Source: Gerris lacustris (lineage: Eukaryota; Arthropoda; Insecta; Hemiptera; Gerridae). Taken from it: DNA of 64,000 nt. Below are positions 41,236 to 53,145 of the stretch, in pieces. The translations under genes and the position numbers were made by a program. Position 1 is the first letter of the stretch. Every line of letters begins with the position of its first letter. The DNA is taken from contig OX578286.1 of NCBI GenBank assembly GCA_951217055.1, positions 14,905,050-14,969,049 of the forward strand, in the 5' to 3' direction. Under the pieces are notes generated by a model that was given only the letters and a program-made list of their open reading frames with translations, ran no database searches and was not told the origin of the DNA.

Positions 41236-41759
41236 AATACGATAGCAATGAGCTACAATTTAAATGTACTCTCCGTAAAAAGCATTGTAACATCTGTACG
41301 CAAATAAAGTGGTTAAAACTTTGTTAATCCTGTTTTGTACCCGAGCACTTCAAGTAATCGTACATTTAAAACGATGCTAATGAATGTAGATAAGTTTATA
41401 AAGTTTGACAGCCTCTAGGCAATTTGTATAAGGATGCCCAATTACTAAACTTTTGATGTGGAGTACGAACCTTACATACATTTACAGGAACAAAACTTAA
41501 TATGACCATACCGTGGTGTGTCTTAAAGGTAAATCGAATTATTTAAAAATAAAATAAATATATTCACAAATTTTACAATAGAATGTTTAATTCCCTATGA
41601 AGTATACCTATGATGGAGATTGTTCATCACTTTTTTAAAACAATCCAGCAAAGTTTAGGATTGTTGAATTACTGGGCTCATTTTTATCTGCCTTTACTCT
41701 GGCCATACTTGATTTCTATAAAACAACACAACTTATGCCTGTTTTCGACATCTCAGCCT
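41236..41759. other. no gene recognised
   Basis: AT-rich, nothing supported. Confidence 0.4.
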
Positions 41760-42335
41760 GAATCAAAATCTACATTACGTCAAGCTTCACTCAGTAGAGG
41801 AGTTGAGACAGGTTTAAACTTGACTTCCTCAGTACGACAAGACGAAGAATGAAGGAGAAAAGGTAGGTGGAGGAGTTGAGACAGCAGTTTAAACATGACT
41901 TCCTCAGTACGACAAGAAGAAGAATGAAAGAGAAAAGTTCAGTGGAGGAGTTGAGACAGCAGTTTAAACATGACTTCCTCAGTATGATAAGAAGAAGAAT
42001 GAAAGAGAAAAGGTCAGTGGAGGAGTTGAGACAGCAGTTTAAACAGGACTTCCTCAGTACGACAAGAAGAAGAATGAAAGAGAAAAGGTCAGTGGAGGAG
42101 TTGAGACAGCAGTTTAAACATGACTTCCTCGGTATGATAAGAAGAAGAATGAAAGAGAAAAGGTCAGTGGAGGAGTTGAGACAGCAGTTTATACATGACT
42201 TCCGCAGTACGACAAGAAGAAGAATGAAAGAGAAAAGTTCAGTGGAGGAGTTGAGACAGGTTTAAACTTGACTGCCTCAGTACGACAAGAAGAAGAATGA
42301 AAGAGAAAAGGTCAGTGGAGGTTGCGATGTCACCT
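41760..42335 (+). repeat. 75-bp minisatellite, ~7 copies
   Basis: AGGAGTTGAGACAG at 41796, 41871, 41946, 42021, 42096, 42171 and 42246, an exact 75-bp period. Being a multiple of 3, it keeps a 132-codon frame open that repeats EELRQQFKHDFLSTTRRRMK every 25 residues. The first and last copies break the pattern by small deletions. Coding status unproven and doubtful. Confidence 0.92.
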
Positions 42336-43070
42336 TAAATTTAACTTTGTTAGTATGACAAGAAGGAGAATGTGTCAATAAATGAGATGAGACAGAGGTA
42401 TAAATTTGACTGCTACAATATTTAGTTACTTTTGGTGGTTGTAATTTAATCACGTCTAATTTATTCACGTTGTAATGTACCACGTCTTTAGACAAGTTTA
42501 AACTGCAAGAAATATTAACAAATATTATAATTAAAGCCAATTTACACAAAGCAGTAGATCTGGTTTATATAATAAAACTAAGTTAAGTCAACATAATTAT
42601 CATTAAAAAATAAAATAAACGAAGAGAGAAACTCCCGCGTGGGAAATCTACAATGAATGTTGTAAACGCTGCAACAGTAAACTGCGACAAAATACTCAGG
42701 GGAACGTAGCCAAAAGGAAAAATAATGAAACTTGTAATGACTGAGACAAATTTTTACCTAACTCTAAGAAGACTATTCTCCAGGGAGTAAGGACCCAAGT
42801 TGTTTCTTCTTTAGAAACTTACATATATATAAAGAAGCAACTCTTTGCTTAAATCCTCTCTTGGGCAATGTTTTATGTTTTATTTCACATCAGACATCTT
42901 ATCTACTAAAGAAGGTGGATTACAATTTCTGTTGTTTCGATCTAACTAAGGAAAAAGCACATTTATTTAGAGTTTTTTTTTTATAATTTTCTAAGTGTTT
43001 AAATTCATTTTTTCGATAAATCTTTTATTTGGAATTATTAAAAAAAAAAGTGTCTATTTAAAAAATATAA
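42336..43070. other. no gene recognised
   Basis: AT-rich spacer; a degenerate minisatellite unit may persist to 42415 (ATGACAAGAAGGAGAATG). Confidence 0.4.
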
Positions 43071-43072
43071 TA

Positions 43073-43946
43073 CAGGGTGCGGCAACATAACTTGTTTTTC
43101 TAAAATACGCGACAGTCAGGCTGTTGATGTCGCTGCGAAGCGGAAGTAGTCTTAATCTGAGAGATGTGGTTCTAAAGTTTGGTTCCCCACCCCGGCCAGC
43201 CGTCATTATGCGTTAAAGCAGTGTGGAGCGAGCGCTTGCGTTGAGGCCTAATTTTCGAATGGATGTTCTGTAATCGCTACCCAGCGTGCCTTCCGAAATC
43301 GCTTCAATGTAGCCCCGTTGCGCCTTGTCCCGGTCCGGACGTCAATGGTTACATGGTTCCCTACGTTCAGACATACCGCGAGGGCGAAAGACGAAAAACT
43401 GGAGTCCCTCGGTCCGTCAGAATTAATCCAATCTTACAATCCCCACAGCGTTGTGCGTGCAAACCAAACATGCATCAGCCCTTAGACTTTCCGATCGTTC
43501 AGTGGGGTGATGACCTTCATTACCATCCTAACAAGTTGGCGATTGTGCAGGAACACTCCTAACGTGACATTGATTCTCGGTCTCGGAGGAACGCAAGGCG
43601 ATTTGGAGTGGCCAGCCCGTTCCCCTGATTTGGCCCCTTATGATTTTTTTCTTGTGGGGTTTCTTATAATCCCGCATTTATGTCAATCGCCCAAGGACTC
43701 TAAAACACCTGAAGGCCAACATCCGGACAGGTATTGCCAACATTCCCCCTGCTATGCTGGTAAGGGTCATGACAAACGCAATCGCCTTACTCAGTGTAAG
43801 GAAAATGGGGGGGAATCATCTACCTGATTTTCAAAACTGTGTAAAATCAAACTTTAAATTTGAACCTACATTTTATTAAAAAAAATCTGGTTCGTAAAAT
43901 GGGTTTCATTGCGTTTTAAAAAAGGAAGTTATGTTGCCTCACCCTG
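43073..43946 (+). mobile_element. internally deleted mariner-family transposon
   Basis: 874 bp, flanked by TA (43071-43072, 43947-43948). Inverted ends CAGGGTGCGGCAACATAACT and GAAGTTATGTTGCCTCACCCTG. Remnants of transposase inside (next entry). Typical mariner elements are ~1.3 kb, so about a third is missing. Confidence 0.88.
43282..43827 (+). pseudogene. mariner transposase remnant
   Basis: Frame at 43282 reads QRAFRNRFNVAPLRLVP, like the N-terminal helix-turn-helix (HTH) region of mariner transposases. In another frame from about 43600 is WPARSPDLAPYDFFL, the conserved motif holding the last catalytic Asp (WP.RSPDL.P.D). The central catalytic region between them is shortened, and several frameshifts exist. 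It cannot encode a working enzyme. Confidence 0.85.
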
Positions 43947-44120
43947 TATATTTGCTGCACATTCTTGCTTTGTTACGCTATATATATGTTCTATCATATT
44001 CTTTCATAATTTTATTAAAATGGTGAATCAAAAACTTGCTTCTTTGTGAAAAAATATATCATCAAAGGAAAATAGATAGTCCATACTACGTTTGGTAATC
44101 TAGCATCTACTGAGATTAAG

Positions 44121-44385
44121 TTATGAATAGAGAGAGGGAAGAGGGTGAGAGGTAGGAAGAGGAAGGGGCAAGGTAGAGAGGATAGAGAGAGAGGTAAGAA
44201 GAGGAGAGAGGTAGGGAGGGAGATAAGGAGGAGGGAGAGGGGTAGGGAGGGGACGAGAGAGAGGAAGAGGGAAAAAGGTAGGAAGAGGAAGGGGGGGAGG
44301 TAGGGAGGAGAGAGAAAAAGAGAGAGGGGGGAGGAGGAGAGGGAGAGAGTAAGAGAAAGAGGAAAGTGAGGGAGAGAGAGAGCGC
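44121..44385 (+). repeat. GA-rich low-complexity tract
   Basis: Almost pure purine (GAGAGAGGTAGGAAGAGG-type units, irregular ~40-bp period). Minus-strand frames rich in Ser, Pro and Leu are artefacts. Can form triplex DNA. Confidence 0.9.
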
Positions 44386-45681
44386 CACAATCTTGAATTG
44401 AAGATTGAATAAGTATTTATATAGATCATGATCATTTTTATAGGTGACTTATCTTAAAATTTAAAGTTAAATATAACTTCAATAAAAAAAAAAAAAAATC
44501 ACGAAAACTATTCACCACAATCTTTAAGTAAAATGGTGGCTCAAAAAATCCCTGCTTAGCGGATGTCAACATCACAAAATTAACCCCATTATCAAGATAG
44601 GCTATTATTTGTGTTTAAGACAATTGAGACAGCTATTGAACATTCATATGGCCCTCATCTTGAATTCAAAAGTTAGATTGAAAAATTCCCTGAAATAACA
44701 TGTTGTTTATATCATTAGGACTAATTTCTTTCAAAATGTCAATGATCTAGTCAAAATAGTTCGTTAATAACGTTCAGAAACTAGAAACCATAAAACATTA
44801 ACGAAAATGGCCGGTTTTGTCCGCGAAACCTAAAAATAATTACTATTCTATATTCTATGCTAAAGACTAAATCATAAGTCTATATGTAAATATAGAAATA
44901 CCTTAAACTATGTTTAACCATCTTAGACTGTTGCAGGAAATTCAAGTTGTCCTCCGTTTTGCCTTCGGACCCTAAAAAGAAAATGTTGAAATCAATCTGT
45001 CGACAGAGCTAACAAGTGATAATCCTACGACAGTCTTCACTAATTGAAATGCAAGAATACCTTCACGCCCTTTAGTTATAATTGAACATCGGATAACGAG
45101 GTAAAGGATTGCTTGAAGGGTTCAACAGGGTTCTAAACCAACCCCTCTCCCCATCCTACCCTGCCTACAACTCCCGATTCAGAGCTCAAAACTCAAAACC
45201 TCAACACAAATTTAATGATATCAAATCAAGTCAGAAGGTAAAAGAGAGAAATAACTTTTAATGATCACAAGACAATGACCTCGTCTTCAAGTGTTGAATA
45301 CATTCAATATAAAATATTGTCAATATATGTATATAAAATCTAATGTAAACAAGTCTGGCTAACATATTCAGCACACACTAAAGGTCCGTAGAAAATTAAA
45401 CAAATAGACGAGCTGGCGGTGGCCAATTTGCATGCGTCCAATGTTGGAATGGGAAGCTGGCACTTGATAACATATGCCATTCAAAATTGGCCGCATGCTA
45501 ATTGGCCAACACCATCTCCAACCTCTACCAGCGCTTTCACAAGCACCAAGCTTAACCATCCAAACAATGGCCAAGCGATCATTGCCATACTATACGGCAA
45601 TCGTCGCTTGGCCAATGTGTGCTCCTGAGTTAATACAAATTAATCAAAACATTAGTTCGGAAAAGAAGAAATAATTCTGCC
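44386..45681. other. no gene recognised
   Basis: AT-rich with poly-A at 44484-44498. 45413-45630 is richer in GC and repeats TTGGCCA/TGGCCAA motifs (45419, 45487, 45501, 45568, 45608), perhaps a small foldback element. No coding evidence. Confidence 0.4.
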
Positions 45682-48553
45682 ACCTGAAACCTAGATCTAA
45701 ACACCGACATATCTGGTGAGTTGGAATCCCAGAGAGGTGAGACATGTTTCACACTGAAACCTAGGTCTAAACACCGACATATTTGGTGAGTTGGAATCCC
45801 AGGGAGGTGAGACATGTTTCACACTGAAACCTAGGTCTAAACACCGACATATCTGGTGAGTTGGAATCCCAGAGAGGTGATACATGTTTCACACTGAAAC
45901 CTAGGTCTAAACACCGACATATCTGGTGAGTTGGAATCCCAGAGAGGTGAGACATGTTTCACACTTAAACGTAGGTCTAAACACGGACATATCTGGTGAG
46001 TTGGAATCCCAGAGAGGTGAGACATGTTTCACACTGAAACCTAGGTCTAAACACCGACATATCTGGTGAGTTGGAATCCCAGAGAGGTGAGACATGTTTC
46101 ACACTGAAACCTAGGTCTAAACACCGACATATCTGGTGAGTTGGAATCCCAGAGAGGTGAGACATGTTTCACACTGAAACCTAGGTCTAAACACCGACAT
46201 ATCTGGTGAGTTGGAATCCCAGAGAGGTGAGACATGTTTCACACTGAAACCTAGGGCTTAACACCGACATATCTGGTGAGTTCGAATCCCAGAGAGGTGA
46301 GACATGTTTCACACTGAAACCTAGGGCTTAACACCGACATATCTGGTTAGTTGGAATCCCAGAGAGGTGAGACATGTTTCACACTGAAACCTAGGGCTTA
46401 ACACCGACATATCTGGTTAGTTGGAATCCCAGAGAGGTGAGACATGTTTCACACTGAAACCTAGGGCTTAACACCGACATATCTGGTGAGCTCGAATCCC
46501 AGAGAGGTGAGACATGTTTCACACTGAAACCAAGGGCTTAACACCGACATATCTGGTGAGTTCGAATCCCAGAGAGGTGAGACATGTTTCACACTGAAAC
46601 CTAGGGCTTAACACCGACATATCTGGTGAGTTCGAATCCCAGAGAGGTGAGACATGTTTCACACTGAAACCTAGGTCTAAACACCGACATATCTGGTGAG
46701 TTCGAATCCCAGAGAGGTGAGACATGTTTCACACTGAAACCTAGGGCTTAACACCGACATATCTGGTGAGTTCGAATCCCAGAGAGGTGAGACATGTTTC
46801 ACACTGAAACCTAGGGCTTAACACCGACATATCTGGTAAGTTCGAATCCCAGAGAGGTGAGACATGTTTCACACTGAAACCTAGGTCTAAACACCGACAT
46901 ATCTGGTGAGTTGGAATCCCAGAGAGGTGAGACATGTTTCACACTGAAACCTAGGTCTAAAAACCGACATATCTGGTGAGTTGGAATCCCAGAGAGGTGA
47001 GACATGTTTCACACTGAAACCTAGGTCTAAACACCGACATATCTGGTGAGTTGGAATCCCAGAGAGGTGAGACATGTTTCACACTGAAACCTAGGGCTTA
47101 ACACCGACATATCTGGTGAGTTCGAATCCCAGAGAGGTGAGACATGTTTCACACTGAAACCTAGGTCTAAACACTGACATATCTGGTGAGTTGGAATCCC
47201 AGAGAGGTGAGACATGTTTCACACTGAAACCTAGGTCTAAACACCGACATATCTGGTGAGTTGGAATCCCAGAGAGGTGAGACATGTTTCACACTGAAAC
47301 CTAGGGCTTAACACCGACATATCTGGTGAGTTCGAATCCCAGAGAGGTGAGACATGTTTCACACTGAAACCTAGGGCTTAACACCGACATATCTGGTGAG
47401 TTCGAATCCCAGAGAGGTGAGACATGTTTCACACTGAAACCTAGGTCTAAACACCGACATATCTGGTGAGTTGGAATCCCAGAGAGGTGAGACATGTTTC
47501 ACACTGAAACCTAGGGCTTAACACCGACATATCTGGTGAGTTCGAATCCCAGAGAGGTGAGACATGTTTCACACTGAAACCTAGGTCTAAACACCGACAT
47601 ATCTGGTGAGTTGGAATCCCAGAGAGGTGAGACATGTTTCACACTGAAACCTAGGTCTAAACACCGACATATCTGGTGAGTTGGAATCCCAGAGAGGTGA
47701 GACATGTTTCACACTGAAACCTAGGGCTTAACACCGACATATCTGGTGAGTTCGAATCCCAGAGAGGTGAGACATGTTTCACACTGAAACCTAGGGCTTA
47801 ACACCGACATATCTGGTGAGTTCGAATCCCAGAGAGGTGAGACATGTTTCACACTGAAACCTAGGTCTAAACACCGACATATCTGGTGAGTTGGAATCCC
47901 AGAGAGGTGAGACATGTTTCACACTGAAACCTAGGGCTTAACACCGACATATCTGGTGAGTTCGAATCCCAGAGAGGTGAGACATGTTTCACACTGAAAC
48001 CTAGGTCTAAACACAGACATATCTGGTTAGTTGGAATCCCAGAGAGGTGAGACATGTTTCACACTGAAGCCTAGGTCTAAACACCGACATATCTGGTGAG
48101 TTGGAATCCCAGAGAGGTGAGACATGTTTCACACTGAAACCTAGGTCTAAAAACCGACATATCTGGTGAGTTGGAATTCCAGAGAGGTGAGACACGTTTC
48201 ACACTGAAACCTAGGCCTAAACACAGACATATCTGGTGAGTTGGAATCCCAGAGAGGTGAGACATGTTTCACACTGAAACCTAGGTCTAAACACCGACAT
48301 ATCTGGTGAGTTGGAATCCCAGAGAGGTGAGACATGTTTCACACTGAAACCTAGGTCTAAACACCGACATATCTGGTGAGTTGGAATCCCAGAGAGGTGA
48401 TACATGTTTCACACTGAAACCTAGGTCTAAACACCGACATATCTGGTGAGTTGGAATTCCAGAGAGGTGAGACATGTTTCACACTGAAACCTAGGTCTAA
48501 ACACCGACATATCTGGTGAGTTGGAATCCCAGAGAGGTGAGAAATGTTTCAAA
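45682..48553. repeat. 70-bp satellite array, ~41 copies
   Basis: Unit: CTGAAACCTAGG...ACATATCTGG...GAATCCCAGAGAGGTGAGAC...TTTCACA. Period exactly 70 throughout. Two main variants differ at linked sites: type A (GGTCTAA ... GTTGGAATCC) and type B (GGGCTTA ... GTTCGAATCC). The left 8 and right 8 units are type A; B units lie between. A few units are recombinants (46319 and 46389; 46669). 70 is not a multiple of 3, so the overlapping ~62-codon minus-strand frames are artefacts. There are no unique spacers, so this is not a CRISPR. Confidence 0.97.
47089..47928. repeat. 420-bp higher-order repeat within satellite
   Basis: Units 21-32 of the array read B A A B B A twice in a row, and the next two units (B A) start a third round. 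Matching the two 420-bp blocks base by base, I see one difference (47175 T against C at 47595). This is the local amplification of a 6-mer. Confidence 0.85.
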
Positions 48554-49108
48554 ACAATGTACAACATAGAGAAGATGAATAAAGTGGCATTTTATTAATG
48601 CTTTCTTAAATTGTTGCTCCTTAAAATGTAATAATACAATAAACCATTCAAATTAATCTGGAAATATTCTTAAAAATAATATATAAAGCTAAACTTTCTT
48701 AAACATTCTACCTAAAATGATTTAACTTTTAATTTTTTAAATTGAGTTTCATTTAAAAATTGACAACAAGAGACAGTGCAACATAAAAACATCGATGAAA
48801 AGAACAATTTCTAATGATTTATAATAAACTTTTTCTTCTTCGTTTCTTTTTTCTTTGCTCCAAACAAAAAACTTTTAATGATTTTTTTTTTAACTAAACA
48901 TTGAAAAGACTTCACGAAAACTTCTGGCGAAACTCCTCTACCTTTTATTTTCCTATATTCTTTTTGGATTCTTTTAGTATAGCAATGAAAACGATGGGGA
49001 AAAAATTGTTTGAAAAGATTCTTGAATTTCATTAAAAATCTCTAACTTTTTTTTTCTGGTATAAAATTTAATTTACTAAAACATCTGAAATGTAAAAGTT
49101 ATGTAGTT

Positions 49109-49170
<62 letters not shown>

Positions 49171-49577
49171 TTAAAGCGATAGAATAGATTAATATATATT
49201 AGAAATAAATATTTATAAATCATAATATAATAAAGATCAAAAGACAGATTATCATATTATGAATAATATTAAACAAATTAATAATTTATCATTAAATTAA
49301 GAATACTTTGATAAAGTAATATTTATAACTAACTGGATTTTTCGTAATTCTCTACGAAGAGTGTTATTTTTTTTAATTTCATGGGTTATTATTAACTACT
49401 GTCAAGAAACATCTGAAACCTTATTTTTATACCCCTTTCTTAAAATTTAAAAAGCCGGTTACACATGTTGTAGTACACCTTACAGGTAAAAATGTACAGG
49501 TAAACCGGAGCGAACGCACGTAGTGTACTGCACAGTTATGACACACATGCTCCAGTTAACCTGTACAGGGTTACCTG
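48554..49577. other. AT-rich DNA
   Basis: Contains a (TA)n tract at 49116-49167. 49450-49575 (GCCGGTTACACATG ... CATGCTCCAGTTAACC) may be a small foldback element. No gene. Confidence 0.4.
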
Positions 49578-49790
49578 TCAGATTTCCCCGATGTCCTGTA
49601 ACTTTGTTTCATTCCTTATCCAGGTGTTAGATTTCCTATTCTTCCTCGTGATCCTTAACATACTTCTCTCCATCATCCTCTGAGCTACTCTCATCTTCTT
49701 AATCACTTTTTCAGACATAGCCCAGGTCGCTACTCCATACAGCATGACAGGCAGAACACACTTTACCCAGAGGTTTCTCTTAGGCCTCAT
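49578..49790 (-). pseudogene. LINE ORF fragment, RTE-like RT C-terminus
   Basis: 70 codons: VMLYGVATWAMSEKVIKKMR and then VAQRMMERSMLRITRKNRKS...WIRNETK. This is the post-catalytic 'LYG.ETW...R..VAQR.MER.M' region of RTE-like and related LINE reverse transcriptases. The fragment ends abruptly at the MITE that begins at 49793. It probably belongs to the same broad family as the endonuclease relic at 5011-5500. Confidence 0.8.
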
Positions 49791-49792
49791 TC

Positions 49793-50431
49793 ACACTAGA
49801 GATTCCGGAATGCTATTCACGAATCGAAGATTCTAATGATACCAGGCGGCCTATGTATTTTGCTTATGTCCATTCAGACTACGATTCCGGTATGAGATTC
49901 TCAAATCGAGTATCCCGTCCCCGTGAGCCGCCTCGATTCTTTTTTTTAGAATTTTTCTTAGAAAGCGGCTCATGATACATTGCGCTATATGGGCCCATTC
50001 AGACTAGGCGATTCTGAATCGCATTCTGCTTCAATCCTCTTGCTATTTAATTTATTTAAATAAAATATTTTAATTATAAATTCATAATAATTACTGTAAT
50101 ATCATTAATTATAATATTTTATTATAAATAATTTTATTTACGTTGCATAAAATATTTTAATTATATAAATATATTAATAAATCAATGTAATATATTATTT
50201 AATATATTTTTTTTTTCAATTGTTTTATTTACTTTAAATAAAATAGGTTAATTATGAATATAATATAATTAATTATTTAAAAATTAAATACATATATATG
50301 TTAGTGTATAATAAAAGTGGGATCAAAACTAGGAAAAGTGGGGGGAAGAAGCCGCCGAGATACTGAATCTTGATACTTTTTTGAATCTCATACACGAATC
50401 GCATTCCGGAATCCCAGTGTGAATGAGCCCC
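49793..50431. mobile_element. 639-bp MITE, PIF/Harbinger-like ends
   Basis: Ends GGCCTCATTCACACT and AGTGTGAATGAGCCCC; flanked by TTA (49790-49792) and CTA (50432-50434), a slightly decayed TWA duplication. The sub-terminal block TTCCGGAATGC...ACGAATCG is inverted at the other end. The AT-rich interior has no coding capacity. It truncates the LINE fragment to its left. Confidence 0.7.
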
Positions 50432-51422
50432 CTAGCGAGTAGCGAGTAAATTCGCTAGCGAGTAGCTACTCGCTCTGCAGCAGTCATTACACACAGCGAG
50501 TAAAATCGCTTGGGAGTAGCGAGTAAATTCACCATATTCCCCCGTTCCGGCGCTAGTATTGTGTTGTCATTCTGTTATCAGTAGTCAAATCAGTGAGCGA
50601 GTTTACTAGCTTAACTATATTAGACAGAGCGAGTTTATCGTCATCTGTAGATTTCGTGACGGTGATTTTGAGACGGTGATTTTGGTCGTTTTTTTCGGAT
50701 TCACTCCCGGGCTCCAGAACGTGCCATTAGGAACTTCGTTCCAATAATAACATCTAAATCGGAATTGAAAGTTGGATTTTTTTGGACCTGTTTCGACTCC
50801 AAGTGAGATCCGGAAAAAAGAACCTTGTAACGGCTCGCACTTAGCATTTGGAAGGAAGTTTTTTTTGGAGCGCACTTTTCAAGATGCTATAAAAACTAAA
50901 CTAGAGCTCGTACGACATTCATTTTGACCGCGGCTTGATGCAGACTGTCCTGCCGTGTACGTACTGACTGTACGTCAGTGCAACAATAGCGTTGCTATTC
51001 CCACTACTTCCCACACAGTGGCCAATCGGAGGTTACTTTCCGAATAGCCCTCGTAAAATGTAACTTATATAAAGTCATAATGTATTCCTAATCTACGGTT
51101 TTATTCGATACAAAACTTATAAATAAATATGTTTTAACTATTCTCTTAAATTGCCTTTTCGGAAATATAAATCTATATTTGCAATAGCTTAAGTTTGACG
51201 CCAGTTAACAATCTATACCAAACCTATTAAATTTTAATTAAATCGAAGCCGAGCTCAATTAGTGCTCCACCAATTAACAGACTGAAATTGTTTAATTTTA
51301 AGCTAAGGTAATCGTAATAAAACGTTAAGTAAATGGCAAAATTAAAAATAATAGGTAAATCGGAGAAATATCAATAATGAGTACAGTAGAGAATGGATTA
51401 TATTTGTTATAAAACATTTTGC
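50432..51422. other. GCGAGTAG-rich repeat, then unassigned DNA
   Basis: 50434-50640 contains many copies of (A)GCGAGTAG/CTACTCGC and AGCGAGTAAA, including inverted pairs; likely another foldback element. The rest is unassigned, with no gene. Confidence 0.4.
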
Positions 51423-51785
51423 TTCCGAGCTTACCGAAGGTAACGGAAACTATGTGATCTTTCTGAAGAACGAAAATATTTTATGTCCGATATTCAAAAT
51501 TCCAAGACAGAAATCCTTTTCAGACAACAAGGAGCATTTTTTTGTTCCATGTCTGTATGTCGGTCTGTCACTCAATTTTTGCGAACCAACATATCTTAAC
51601 CGTTTGTACTCTTTAAATATTGCTAAATTAATACTTACAACAATTTTGAGAGATTTAAAAAACCGTAGGAGTGGGGGGAATTAAAAATAATTTGACAAAA
51701 ATAGTTTGTAAAAGAATAAATCATTAAAGTATACGAAATAGGACGAGAGAAAGCTTTGTGCCACTCTAATTGGTAGACTTTTTTT
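51423..51785 (+). repeat. family A dispersed repeat, shortened
   Basis: Head CCGAGCTTACCGAAGGTAAC, GTCTGTATGTCGGTCTGTCAC, then a jump over most of the middle to the end block CATTAAAGTATACGAAATAG ... GTGCCACTCTAATTGG. Confidence 0.75.
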
Positions 51786-52159
51786 AAAAGGGAAAAATTA
51801 ATCCACAACTAAACTAAATTAAAAATTACCAAATGATGATCAATCAAATGTGATTCATAGTAAAGACTCTAATATTTAAAGATCGTGCAGTTAATAACAG
51901 CTGGGGGAAAAAATTAATTTTATAAATACAGGTCGTGTGAAGGGAAAGTTGGAATGACATCTGAATAGGTATATTATCCGAAAGGAAAGTCTAATAACCT
52001 CACGAGCCTTAACTAATTATAACAAAGCTAAACCTCAGCGACTGGCCTAATTCGATTTTAAAAATTAAGCTAATATAAAATACCACTTTTAAATCTCATG
52101 TGGTCTCGTGTATTAATGCAGTTAAGAAAATTATAACAGATTTTATATAATTTTGCTGC

Positions 52160-53145
52160 ATAGCTTAACGAGGTAACGGAAGCTATGTCATTGTTTACAT
52201 CTCCGATTTAAAAAATTACCAAGACACGATAATCCATTTCAGATACAAGGGAACATTTCGCACACTTGGAAGAAAAGTGACACAACTCAAAAAATTCGAT
52301 TTTTTTATTTTTTTGAAAATGGGTGTAAAAAAGCGACCTCTTTTTGGTAGAATAACGTCCTAAGCCGTTATTTTAATAGTTTTCCACTAGATAGCAGTAG
52401 TGTCATTATGGTTATCAGTGATATCAAGATAAAGTTGGCGGAACAGAGACATAACTTAGTTGTCGTCAAGTTGTCAATGAGAAAGGTAGTGCGATGATAG
52501 TAAAAGAGTGACACTCTTGCTGTTGAAACAATATTTCCTGTAAGGTAAGTAAACTTTTTTTATAACAATAGTGACATATTTATAAAAGTGTCAGTATACC
52601 TTCAAAATTAGTGGTAAAAATAATAGATTTATTTTGTACTATTAGGTAATGTGTCGTTCTTAGTCTAAAATATTGTTATTTTTAAAACTATTTGTAAAAG
52701 AATAACGACACTTTTGGGTATTTTTTAAATTAATAATTAAAAATTAATAGAGGAAATTAAAAATTTTATGAAATCTTAATATGTAATGAAAGTTAAAACT
52801 ATAATTATTAAAATAAAATAAAAAAGTTTAAGATTATTTAAATAAATAATACAGTTTGACAAGTACTTTTTAAAAACTTTAAAGTGCTCTCCTGAAAAGT
52901 TGTGTTTTTGAGTTGTGACACTCTTCTTCCAAGTGCGCGATTGGTCCTGTGTCTGTATATCGTTCAATTTTCTCGAACCATCATATCTTAAAAATCACTT
53001 GTCCGATTTCAATAAAATTTGGATAGCAGGTCATAATTAGCCCATTGTTGATCGCGTCTAAGTTTCAACCTTCTGCGCACATTTGTTTCTCTTCGATACA
53101 TACATTTATTTACATCTATATCTTCAAAAGTATTAAGATGAATAG
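52160..53145 (+). repeat. family A dispersed repeat interrupted by a MITE
   Basis: Head at 52160-52259 (CTTAACGAGGTAACGGAAGC ... GATACAAGGGAACATTT), remainder at 52940-53145 (TTGGTCCTGTGTCTGTATAT ... TATATCTTCAAAAGTA). The family sequence is continuous once 52260-52939 is set aside. Confidence 0.75.
52260..52939. mobile_element. 680-bp MITE nested in family A
   Basis: Inverted ends of ~35 bp: CGCACACTTGGAAGAAAAGT... and ...ACTCTTCTTCCAAGTGCGCG, both followed inward by ACAACTCAAAAA (or complement). No transposase. Superfamily not assigned; the flanking duplication is ambiguous (ATT possible). Confidence 0.82.

Noticed and set aside
44116..44435. Ser/Pro/Leu-rich minus-strand frames
   Set aside because: Low-complexity GA tract; composition only.
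45682..48553. Array considered as CRISPR or as a family of ~62-residue genes
   Set aside because: Units abut with no unique spacers, the sequence is eukaryotic satellite-like, and the frames shift phase every 70 bp.
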